The position numbers and the translations under genes are program-made. The notes beneath the pieces were generated by a model that searched no databases, was not told where the DNA came from, and worked only from the letters and a program-made list of their open reading frames with translations. Positions 16,906 to 24,505 of a stretch of 64,000 nt of DNA are shown here, piece after piece (position 1 is the stretch's first letter; the number at the start of each line of letters is the position of its first letter). The DNA is from Falsiroseomonas frigidaquae (GTDB lineage Bacteria > Pseudomonadota > Alphaproteobacteria > Acetobacterales > Acetobacteraceae), in the NCBI RefSeq assembly GCF_012163145.1, contig NZ_JAAVTX010000004.1, positions 248,001 to 312,000 of the forward strand, in the 5' to 3' direction.

Positions 16906-17889
16906 TCAGGCCTTGTAGTCGGCGATCAGCTTGGCGCCGTCGGCGCCGGCGCGCGCCACCCACTCATCCGTCATCGTCGCGCTGATGCGGCGCAGGCCGG
17001 CGAGGAATTCCTCGGTCGGCGGGACGATCTGCATGCCGCGCTGGCCGAGCGTGGACTCCGTGTTGCGCTGCGCCTCCGCGCTCAGCTCGTAGCCGCGCGT
17101 CTCCGCGGCGGCCGCGGCGGCGCGGACCGCAGCCTGGTCCGCCTCGGACAATGCGCCGAGCGCGCGGCGGGAGACCAGGACGGCGTTCTTGGTCATCGAG
17201 AAGCCGAGCGGCGTGAAGACCTTCGCGTAGTCCCAGGCGGCCGTATCCACGCCCGTGGCAGCGGAGGTGATCTGCGCCTGGACCACGCCGGTCGCGAAGG
17301 CCTGCGCCAGTTCCGCGGACTGCACCAGGGTGGGCTGCGCGCCGACCAGGGCGGCGAAGCGGTTGGTCGCCGGGCTGAAGGTGCGGAAGCGCAGGCCGCG
17401 CAGGCCCTCGATGGTCGGGATCGGGTTCTGCGCGTAGAGGCCTGCCGGCGGCCAGGGCAGCATGTAGAGCAGGCTGAGGCCCTGCCGCCCCAGTCGCGTC
17501 TCGATATACGGCTTCTGCAGATCGGCCAGCTTCTTGGCCTGCGGGTAGTTGGTCACGAGCTGCGGAATCGCGTCCGCGTCGAAGAAGACATCCTCGTTCG
17601 AATAGGCGGTCAGCAGGATCTCGCCGGCCTGCACCTGGCCGGTCTGCACGCCGCGCTTGATCTGCGGCATCGGCAGCAGCGCGCCGTTAGAATGCAGCTG
17701 GATGGACAGGCGCCCGCTGGTCGCGGCCTCGATCTCCGTCACCATCTGGCGGATGTTGCGGGTGTGGAAATTGCCGTCGGCATAGGGCGTGGCCATCTGC
17801 CAGCGCGTCTGCGCGGCGGCGCCGCGCGACAGCGCAGGCATGGCAAGGGCCGCGCCAGCGGCGGCGAGGAGGTTGCGGCGGTCGATCAT
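16906..17889 (-). CDS. TRAP transporter solute receptor DctP, second copy
   Basis: A 327-residue DctP paralogue of the neighbouring receptor, clearly related along its whole length: ATPYADGNFHTRNIRQM versus ASPYPDGNFHTRNIREF, and QLHSNGALLPMPQIKRG versus QLHSNGALLPLPQIKRG. The export signal is MIDRRNLLAAAGAALAMPAL. It lies 168 bp upstream of the first copy on the same strand. One DctQM pair therefore has two receptors, which suggests different but related ligands. Only sequence similarity, not ligand, can be read here. Confidence 0.92.
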   Translation of the reverse strand: MIDRRNLLAAAGAALAMPALSRGAAAQTRWQMATPYADGNFHTRNIRQMVTEIEAATSGRLSIQLHSNGALLPMPQIKRGVQTGQVQAGEILLTAYSNEDVFFDADAIPQLVTNYPQAKKLADLQKPYIETRLGRQGLSLLYMLPWPPAGLYAQNPIPTIEGLRGLRFRTFSPATNRFAALVGAQPTLVQSAELAQAFATGVVQAQITSAATGVDTAAWDYAKVFTPLGFSMTKNAVLVSRRALGALSEADQAAVRAAAAAAETRGYELSAEAQRNTESTLGQRGMQIVPPTEEFLAGLRRISATMTDEWVARAGADGAKLIADYKA

Positions 17890-17978
17890 GGTGAAGCTGT
17901 CCCTCGGATGTTGCTCTCCGTGGCGCGAGCATCGCCCTCAACCGGCCGGATGAGCAACCCCCTTGGGCAGGACCCTGG

Positions 17979-18245
17979 TTACAGCGGATAGTCCCGCGCC
18001 GGATCGATGCCGGCGGCGGCCAGGAACTTCCGCATCTCCACCACCTCCTCCTTCGACAGGCTGTGCTGGGTGTCGTGGAAGCCGTGCGTGCGGCCGGCGA
18101 GTGCGACCTTCACCTGGCCATGCCCGCCGGTGCTCACTTCCGCGCCCACCGCCTCCAGCACCGCGAAGGCCTGCTTCGGGTCGATGTTGGCGCTGACGGG
18201 GTGCGCGAAAAGCGCGTGCAGGACCTTGCGGTGCTGGTGGTTCAT
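17979..18245 (-). CDS. Solitary HicA-like small protein
   Basis: An 88-residue protein beginning MNHQHRKVLHALFAHPVSANID. The layout resembles HicA-type mRNA interferase folds: a helix, then VLEAVGAEVSTGGHGQVKVAL with a Gly-His in the position of the HicA active-site region, and a final helix (KEEVVEMRKFLAAAGI). AGGGA precedes the ATG at 18245. No HicB-like antitoxin gene is adjacent, so a functioning toxin-antitoxin pair is not supported. It may be a stand-alone RNA-binding homologue. Confidence 0.6.
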   Translation of the reverse strand: MNHQHRKVLHALFAHPVSANIDPKQAFAVLEAVGAEVSTGGHGQVKVALAGRTHGFHDTQHSLSKEEVVEMRKFLAAAGIDPARDYPL

Positions 18246-18328
18246 GAATGCGGTCCCTGGCGTTGTTGCCAGGGCAGTTTCGGTCCGCGCAGCCGCCTGG
18301 TCCTTGACGTGAATCAAGGGCGCCCGGT

Positions 18329-19900
18329 TCAGTTGGCCGGGCGGGTTCCCATGGCCACCGTGCGCTCATCCATCCGCGGCTGATGCACCAGTCCGCGGCG
18401 GGTGGCCCAGGAATTGGTGATGTTGTGCAGCGGCACCATCGCCACGTCGTCGGTCGCAAGCCGGATCGCCTGGCGCAGCACCGCCGCGCGATCCTCCAGC
18501 TTCAGCAGCGTCGCCGCGCGGTCGGTCAGCGCGTCCAGCTCCGGGTTGGAATAGCGCGCCGCATTCGCCGCGCCGCGCTGCGCCCGGCGATCGAAGGTGC
18601 CGAGCACGCTGATCAGGAAACTGCCCGCCTCCCCGGTGGAAGATCCCCAGCCGGCCAGGCGGATGGGAAATTCCTGGCGCGAGGAACGGCCGGAGTAGCT
18701 CGACCAGGGCAGCGCCTCCACCGCCGTGCGCACGCCGATGCGCGTCCACATCTGCGCCACCGCCTGGGCGGTGCGAGCATCGTTCGGGTAGCGGTCATTC
18801 GGCGTGAACAGCGTCATCCGGAAGCCGTCCGGGTAGCCGGCCTCGGCCAGCAGCCGGCGGGCGCCTTCCGGGTCGTATTCCGGCACCGGAACCTCCGGCG
18901 CGTGGGTCGTGGTGCCGGGTGGCATCCATTGTCCGGCGGGCGCGGCCGCGCCCTCCATCACCCGCTCGACCAGCGCCTGCCGGTTCACCGAGATGGTCAG
19001 CGCGAGGCGCACGCGCACATCGTCGAACGGGTTCACCTCCATCGGCCGCCCGTCATTGTCGGTCACCAGCGGCAGGTTGCCGCGGCGGGAACGGTCGAAG
19101 GCAATGAAGATCAGCCGCAATCCCTGCACCTCGGCGATGGAGACGCGGTTGTCGCGGCGCAGGCGCGCGAGGTCCGTGGACGGCACCTGGTCGATCAGGT
19201 CCACATCGCCGGCGAGCAATGCGGAAACCCGCGCCGTGTCATTCGCGACGACGCGGTAGGTCACGCGTTCCCAGGGCTGGCGCGGACCGAACCACGCATC
19301 GTTCCGCACCAGCTCGAACCGGTCACCGGGAATCGAGCTGGCGATGCGGTAGGGGCCGGTGCCGATGGCGGCGCGGCCGGAATTGAAATCCTCCGTGCCG
19401 CGGCCCTCCACCGCATGTTTCGCGACGATGGCGATGGAGCCGAGCTCCACCGGCAGCAGCGGGTGCGGCGCGGCGGTGTGGAAGCGCACGGTGTGGGAAT
19501 CGACGATCTCCGTACGCTGGATGGCGCGTACGAAGGGGCTGAAGCTGGCCGGGCTGTTCGGCACCGTCGGCGGACGCGCGACGGAAAAGGCGACGTCCTC
19601 CGCCGTGAAGGGCGTGCCGTCATGCCAGGTGACGCCCGGCCGCAGCTTGAATTCCCACACGGTGGGCGCGATCGCGTCCCAGGATGCGGCGAGGCCGGGA
19701 TAGGGCTTCACCTCCGCATCGCGCTCCACCAGCCGGTCGAAGATGTGCATCGACAGCGCGAAGTTGGGCGCCGCGTTGTAGAAATGCGGATCCACGGAAG
19801 TCGGCGGCGCGCCGGTCGCGACCGTAAGGTTCTGGGCGAAGACGGCCGTGCTGGCCGCAGCGAAAATGGTCGTCAGAACCCCGAGCCGCATTCGTATCAC
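18329..19900 (-). CDS. ABC transporter substrate-binding protein, family 5 (peptide/nickel type)
   Basis: A 523-residue periplasmic receptor of the dipeptide/oligopeptide type. A signal peptide (MRLGVLTTIFAAASTAVFAQ) is followed by TSVDPHFYNAAPNFALSMHIFDRLV, the WEFKLRPGVTWHDGTPFTAEDV signature near 85-110, and FIAFDRSRRGNLP, LTISVNRQALVERVM in the second lobe. GTG at 19900 overlaps the CBS gene stop in GTGA; ATG at 19891 is an alternative that starts closer to the signal peptide. No permease or ATPase genes are adjacent. Confidence 0.9.
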   Translation of the reverse strand: MIRMRLGVLTTIFAAASTAVFAQNLTVATGAPPTSVDPHFYNAAPNFALSMHIFDRLVERDAEVKPYPGLAASWDAIAPTVWEFKLRPGVTWHDGTPFTAEDVAFSVARPPTVPNSPASFSPFVRAIQRTEIVDSHTVRFHTAAPHPLLPVELGSIAIVAKHAVEGRGTEDFNSGRAAIGTGPYRIASSIPGDRFELVRNDAWFGPRQPWERVTYRVVANDTARVSALLAGDVDLIDQVPSTDLARLRRDNRVSIAEVQGLRLIFIAFDRSRRGNLPLVTDNDGRPMEVNPFDDVRVRLALTISVNRQALVERVMEGAAAPAGQWMPPGTTTHAPEVPVPEYDPEGARRLLAEAGYPDGFRMTLFTPNDRYPNDARTAQAVAQMWTRIGVRTAVEALPWSSYSGRSSRQEFPIRLAGWGSSTGEAGSFLISVLGTFDRRAQRGAANAARYSNPELDALTDRAATLLKLEDRAAVLRQAIRLATDDVAMVPLHNITNSWATRRGLVHQPRMDERTVAMGTRPAN

Positions 19901-20334
19901 CCCGCGCTTTCGACGTAGTGCCGCAGTTCCTCGGCCTCATGGACCGCTTCCTCGATGCGCGCCTTCACCAGGTCGCCGATCGAGACCATCCCGGCGAGGC
20001 TGCCATCCTCGTCGATGACCGGCAAGTGACGAACGCGGCGATCCGTCATCAGCGCCAGCGCCTCCGGAATCCGGGTGCGTGGCGTCACGGTATGCAGCGC
20101 GCGGGTCATCAACTGCGCGACCGGCATCGTCACGGCATCCGCACCATGGGCGCCGATGGCGCGGACGATGTCGCGTTCACTGACGATGCCCAGCACGTCG
20201 CCGCCGCCGTCGCGCACCAGCGCGGCACCGATGCGGTTCTCCGACAGCACCTGGGCAACGCGGCCCACCTCGTCTTGCGCGGCGACCGATATCACATCCG
20301 CGCCCTTGCGGCGCAGGATGATGGCGATGGTCAT
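19897..20334 (-). CDS. Two-CBS-domain protein
   Basis: A 145-residue cytosolic protein made of two CBS motifs: VAQVLSENRIGAALVRDGGGDVLGIVSERDIVRAI at about 25-60 and EALALMTDRRVRHLPVIDEDGSLAGMVSIGDLVKA at about 90-125. CBS pairs bind adenosyl nucleotides and act as energy or redox sensors; the target here is unknown. GGGAGGA precedes the ATG at 20334, but this ribosome binding site lies inside a perfect hairpin. Its stop overlaps the start of the family 5 receptor gene, an unusual pairing. Confidence 0.9.
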   Translation of the reverse strand: MTIAIILRRKGADVISVAAQDEVGRVAQVLSENRIGAALVRDGGGDVLGIVSERDIVRAIGAHGADAVTMPVAQLMTRALHTVTPRTRIPEALALMTDRRVRHLPVIDEDGSLAGMVSIGDLVKARIEEAVHEAEELRHYVESAG

Positions 20335-20341
20335 GGTTGTA

Positions 20342-20360
20342 TCCTCCCGATGCGGGAGGA
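20342..20360 (-). promoter_or_regulatory. Hairpin that sequesters the CBS gene ribosome binding site
   Basis: On the minus strand, TCCTCCCG, loop CAT, then CGGGAGGA forms a perfect 8-bp stem with a 3-nt loop. The downstream arm is the ribosome binding site of the CBS gene, 7 nt before its ATG. The stem would block initiation when folded, so translation may be controlled by temperature, a protein or upstream ribosomes. Confidence 0.6.
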
Positions 20361-20469
20361 CGCGCAGCGGCGTCCCCCCGCCGGGCGATCGTGACAGGGA
20401 GGACAGGTCCGGTTCAAGCTTTGCGTGCAGGGCGGCGACCACACCCGCATAAGTTGTGCACCGCCCCGG

Positions 20470-22233
20470 TCAGGCCGGCGCGCTTTCCCCCGTCAGCTGC
20501 GTCCGCACCAGTTCGGCAAAGCGCCCATCCAGCGCCACCAGCTCCGCGAAGCTGCCGCGTTCCATCACATGGCCCTGCTCGAAGACCAGGATCTCATCCG
20601 CATCCCGCACGGTGGACAGGCGGTGGGCGATGACGAAGGTGGTGCGGCCGGCCATCAGCGCCCGCAGCGCGCGCTGCACGCGGGCTTCCGTCGCGGCATC
20701 CAGCGCGCTGGTCGCCTCGTCCAGGATCAGCACCGGCGGGTCCTTCAGCAGCGCCCGCGCGATCGCCAGCCGCTGGCGCTGCCCGCCGGAGAGCGAGGTG
20801 CCGCGCTCGCCGATCAGCGTGTCGTAGCCCTGCGGCTTGGCGGCGATGAAGTCATGCGCCTCCGCCATCCGGCAGCAGCGCTCCAGATCCTCCTGCGTCG
20901 CATCGGGGCGGCCGATCAGCAGGTTGGCGCGGATGGTGCGGTTGAACAGCAGGCTTTCCTGGAACACCACGCCGACATTGCGCCGCAGGCTGTCCAGCGT
21001 CAGGTCGCGCAGGTCGTGGCCATCCAGCGTGATGCGCCCCTCGGACGGATCCCACAGCCGCTGCAGCAGCGCCATGGCGGTGGATTTGCCCGCCCCGGTC
21101 TGGCCGACCAGCGCGATGGTGCGCCCGGGCGGCGCATCCATGTCCACCTCGCGCAGGATCGGCGGGCCGCCAGGATAGGCGAAGCCGACATTCTCGAACT
21201 TCACGGCGCCCTCGGCCCGCTGCAGGTTCAGCGCATCCGGCTTCTCCGGCACGGACGACCTGGCATCGAGCACCGCGAAGAACTCCTCCAGCGACGGCAT
21301 CTGGAACACCATGCGGGAGACGAAGCCGACCGCGCCCTCCAGCCGCCCGATCAGCAGCGTGGCGAAGCCCATGAAGGACACGATCTCCCCCACCGTCGCC
21401 TGGCCCTGCACATGCAGCACGGTGCCCAGCACGAAGATGGCGATGACCGTGATGGTGGAGGCCGCGCGCGTCAGCACGGACACCACGGCCCACCAGTTCA
21501 GCACCGGGAACTGATGGTGCAGCACCTCCCGCACGATGTCGCCGAACAGCCGCGCTTCCGATGTGAGGCGGGAGAAGGACTGCACCACCACGACGTTGGA
21601 CAGCGCATCCTGCGCATTGCCGGCCAGGCGCGACTGCAACGTCTCCACGCGGCCCTGCGCTTCCTCCGTCTTCTGGATCACCCAGGCGGAAACCAGCGCG
21701 AACAGCACCACCAGCGCAATCAGCAGCAGGCCGAGCCGCCAGTTCATCACCAACGTCAGCGGCAGCAGCACGATGGCGGCGATGAAGGTGGTCAGGTGCT
21801 CGCGGAAGAAGGACAGCCACAGGCCGAACAGGTTGTCCGCACCGACCAGCATCACCTTCATCAGCCGGCCGGACTGCGTATCGCCATGGAAGGACACCGG
21901 CAGCGACAGCACATGCTCGAAATAGCGCGCCATGATGGTCAGGCGGTTGCGGTGCGCCATGCGGTCCGACAGCAGCGCCACGGCGACATTGGCGCCGATC
22001 GCGGATAGCCCGACCGCCGCCCACAGCACGAGCAGGGACAGTGCCTCCGTCCACAGGCTGCTGCTGGTCATGCGTTCCGACCGCGACAGCAGGTCGATCA
22101 CCCGGCCGAACAGCACAGGCTCCAGGAACTGCAGCCCGGCCAGCGCCAGTGCCGCGAAGCCAAGGCCATAGGCGATCCAGCGATCCGGCCCAAGAAGCTG
22201 GAGCACCCGAAGATACAGCCGCAGGAAGCGCAT
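20470..22233 (-). CDS. NdvA/ChvA-type cyclic beta-1,2-glucan ABC exporter
   Basis: A 588-residue fused permease-ATPase ABC half-exporter. The N-terminal sequence RLYLRVLQLLGPDRWIAYGLGFAALALAGLQFLEPVLFGRVIDLLS matches the NdvA/ChvA group and the length is the same as usual for it. Six membrane segments precede the ATPase with Walker A VGQTGAGKST, signature LSGGQRQ and Walker B DEATSALD, then an H-loop in IAHRLSTV. It would export a glucan across the inner membrane as a homodimer. No cyclic glucan synthase (ndvB) is in the window, so the substrate is inferred. The start at 22233 has GGGAGGGG upstream. Confidence 0.82.
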   Translation of the reverse strand: MRFLRLYLRVLQLLGPDRWIAYGLGFAALALAGLQFLEPVLFGRVIDLLSRSERMTSSSLWTEALSLLVLWAAVGLSAIGANVAVALLSDRMAHRNRLTIMARYFEHVLSLPVSFHGDTQSGRLMKVMLVGADNLFGLWLSFFREHLTTFIAAIVLLPLTLVMNWRLGLLLIALVVLFALVSAWVIQKTEEAQGRVETLQSRLAGNAQDALSNVVVVQSFSRLTSEARLFGDIVREVLHHQFPVLNWWAVVSVLTRAASTITVIAIFVLGTVLHVQGQATVGEIVSFMGFATLLIGRLEGAVGFVSRMVFQMPSLEEFFAVLDARSSVPEKPDALNLQRAEGAVKFENVGFAYPGGPPILREVDMDAPPGRTIALVGQTGAGKSTAMALLQRLWDPSEGRITLDGHDLRDLTLDSLRRNVGVVFQESLLFNRTIRANLLIGRPDATQEDLERCCRMAEAHDFIAAKPQGYDTLIGERGTSLSGGQRQRLAIARALLKDPPVLILDEATSALDAATEARVQRALRALMAGRTTFVIAHRLSTVRDADEILVFEQGHVMERGSFAELVALDGRFAELVRTQLTGESAPA

Positions 22234-22418
22234 ACGCCGGGACCCCTCCCTCCCCCATCTCCGGGCGCCCGACTCTGCCCGGCGCCGGGGGGAGGCGGCC
22301 CAGGAGTCGCGAAAAAGCGGCCATCTTGCAAGTTGCAGCGCGGACACGGCGGGAACAGGATGCAAGCGGCAGAGCGGGGCAGAAGTTTCCGCAGCCAGAT
22401 TGTGGAGGATGCTTTCCG

Positions 22419-23429
22419 ATGACCATTGCCCGCCGCGCCCTGCTTGGCGCCGGTCTCGCCGCCCCCGCCCTGCTGCCGGGGCTTGCCCGCGCCCAGGGGG
22501 CGAACCAGGGCTGGAGCCCGACCCGGCCGATCCGCCTGGTCGTCGGCTTCCCGCCCGCCGGCACCACCGACATCGCCGCCCGCCTGCTGTCCGAGCCCCT
22601 TGCCCGGCGCCTGGGCGGCCAGGTGGTGGTGGAAAACCGGCCCGGCGCAGGCGGCAACCTTGCCAATGACGTGGTCGCCAAGGCGGAGCCGGATGGTCAC
22701 ACGCTGCTGATGCAGACCATCAGCGGCGGCGCCATCAACTACGCGCTGTATGGCAGCCGCATGCCGGTGAAGCCGGAGGACCTGGCCGCCGTCGGCATGA
22801 TGCTGCGGGTGCCGAACGCCATCTTCGTGACGCCGGAGCTTCCGGTCCGCACGCTGCGGGAACTGGTGGACTACGCCAAGGCCCGGCCCGGCGCGCTCAA
22901 CATCGGCTCCTCCGGCGCCGGCACCTCGCTGCACATGACCGGCGAATTGCTGAAGCTGGAGGCCGGGATCGACATGATCCACGTGCCGTTCCGCGGCGCC
23001 GGCCCGATGCTGCAGGAGATCATCGCCGGCCGGGTGGAGGTGGGCGTGGACAACCTGCCCTCCGCCATCGGCCATCTGCGCGACGGCCGCCTGCGACCGC
23101 TGGCGGTGACCACCAAGGAACGCTCCCCGGCGATGCCGGAGGTGCCGACCACGGCGGAAGCAGGCTTCCCGGGCGTGGAGGCGACTGCCTGGTTCGGCGT
23201 GCAGGCGCCCGCCCGCACCCCGGCCGCGGTGCTGAAGCGCATCTCGGACGAGCTGAATTACGTGATCCGCCAGCCGGAAATGCAGCGCCGCCTGGCCGAT
23301 CTCGGCGGCATGCCGCCCAACCTGACGCCGGATGGCGGCACCAGCCCGGAGACCTTCGACGCCTTCGTGAAGGCCGAGATCACCAAATGGGCCGAGGTGG
23401 TCCGCCGCTCCGGCGCCCGGGTCGAATAG
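22419..23429 (+). CDS. Bug-family tricarboxylate solute-binding protein
   Basis: A 336-residue Bug receptor with export signal MTIARRALLGAGLAAPALLP. It carries PIRLVVGFPPAGTTDIAARLL, VVVENRPGAGGNLANDVVAK and HVPFRGAGPMLQEIIAGRVEVGVDNL in family order. GGAGGA 9 nt before the ATG supports the start. It lies 89 bp upstream of a second Bug gene on the same strand, with no tctA/tctB nearby. It is therefore an orphan receptor that presumably feeds a shared permease or a signalling system. Confidence 0.92.
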   Translation: MTIARRALLGAGLAAPALLPGLARAQGANQGWSPTRPIRLVVGFPPAGTTDIAARLLSEPLARRLGGQVVVENRPGAGGNLANDVVAKAEPDGHTLLMQTISGGAINYALYGSRMPVKPEDLAAVGMMLRVPNAIFVTPELPVRTLRELVDYAKARPGALNIGSSGAGTSLHMTGELLKLEAGIDMIHVPFRGAGPMLQEIIAGRVEVGVDNLPSAIGHLRDGRLRPLAVTTKERSPAMPEVPTTAEAGFPGVEATAWFGVQAPARTPAAVLKRISDELNYVIRQPEMQRRLADLGGMPPNLTPDGGTSPETFDAFVKAEITKWAEVVRRSGARVE

Positions 23430-23518
23430 CGGGCTGGCCGTTCCGTGAGGCGGGTGGGCCTTGTGCCCGCCCGCTGCGCCGAATACCTGGGGCCGCAAAT
23501 CGGGAGACCTCGACCAGC

Positions 23519-24502
23519 ATGACCCTCAGCCGCCGCGGCGCCCTTGGCGCCGCCCTCGCCCTGCCCTTCATCGGCCAGGCCGCCGCCCAATCCGGCCAGG
23601 CCCCCTGGGCCCCCTCCCGCCCCGTGCGGATCGTGGTGCCGTTCCAGGGCGGCGGGGCTACGGACCTGACCGCGCGGCTGCTGGCCGAGCGCCTGTCGCC
23701 GATGCTCGGCCAGCCGGTGGTGGTGGACAACCGCCCGGGCGCCGGTGGCAACCTCGGCGCGGACATGGTGGCCAAGGCAGACCCGGATGGGCACACGCTG
23801 CTGATGTGCACGATCGGCACCGCCAGCATCAACCAGTTCCTCTACAGCCGCATGCCCTACAAGCCGGAGGATCTCTCCGCCGTCGCGCTGGCCAACCTGG
23901 TCGCGAACGGCATCATGGTGAATGCCAACCTGCCGGTGCGGAATTTCGCGGAGTTCCTGGCCCATGCGAAGGCCAATCCGGGCAAGCTGAACTACGGCAC
24001 GCCGGGCAACGGCACCTCCGGCCACCTGTCCGGCGAATACCTGAAGGTCCGCGCCGGGATCGAGATGACGCATGTGCCCTATCGCGGCACCGGCGGCGTG
24101 ATTCCGGACCTGATCGCGGGCAACATCGATGTTGCGGTGGACAACCTGCCGGCCTACCTGCCGCATGCGCGGGAGGGCCGCATGAAGATCATCGCCGTGA
24201 CCAGCAAGGATCGCTGGTTTGCGCTGCCGGAGGTACCGACCGTGCAGGAATCCGGCATCGCGGGCTTCGAGGCGGTGGCCTGGTTCGGCGTGCAGGCGCC
24301 TTCCCGCATGCCGCGCCCGATCCTGGACCGCTACGCCACCGCGATCGCCGAGATCTCCCGCAACCCGGAGGTGGTGGAGCGCCAGCGCAGCATCGGCGCC
24401 GAGCCCTTCCCGCTCGGCCCCGACGAATTCGCCGCCTTCATCCGGGCGGAGAACACCAAGTGGCAGGAAGTGGTGCGGCTGGCCGGCGCGCGGCTGGACT
24501 GA
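23519..24502 (+). CDS. Bug-family tricarboxylate solute-binding protein, tandem paralogue
   Basis: A 327-residue Bug receptor with signal MTLSRRGALGAALALPFIGQ and hallmark PVRIVVPFQGGGATDLTARL, VVVDNRPGAGGNLGADMVAK and HVPYRGTGGVIPDLIAGNIDVAVDNL. GGGAGA precedes the ATG. It is clearly a paralogue of the gene upstream but diverged over its length, so the pair is not a recent duplication. It converges with the glycanase gene, separated by 3 bp. Confidence 0.92.
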   Translation: MTLSRRGALGAALALPFIGQAAAQSGQAPWAPSRPVRIVVPFQGGGATDLTARLLAERLSPMLGQPVVVDNRPGAGGNLGADMVAKADPDGHTLLMCTIGTASINQFLYSRMPYKPEDLSAVALANLVANGIMVNANLPVRNFAEFLAHAKANPGKLNYGTPGNGTSGHLSGEYLKVRAGIEMTHVPYRGTGGVIPDLIAGNIDVAVDNLPAYLPHAREGRMKIIAVTSKDRWFALPEVPTVQESGIAGFEAVAWFGVQAPSRMPRPILDRYATAIAEISRNPEVVERQRSIGAEPFPLGPDEFAAFIRAENTKWQEVVRLAGARLD

Positions 24503-24505
24503 GCC

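Noticed and set aside
22234-22418. Divergent gap with cttgcaag palindrome considered as an operator
   Set aside because: The 8-bp palindrome is too short to stand alone and no promoter boxes could be assigned with confidence.
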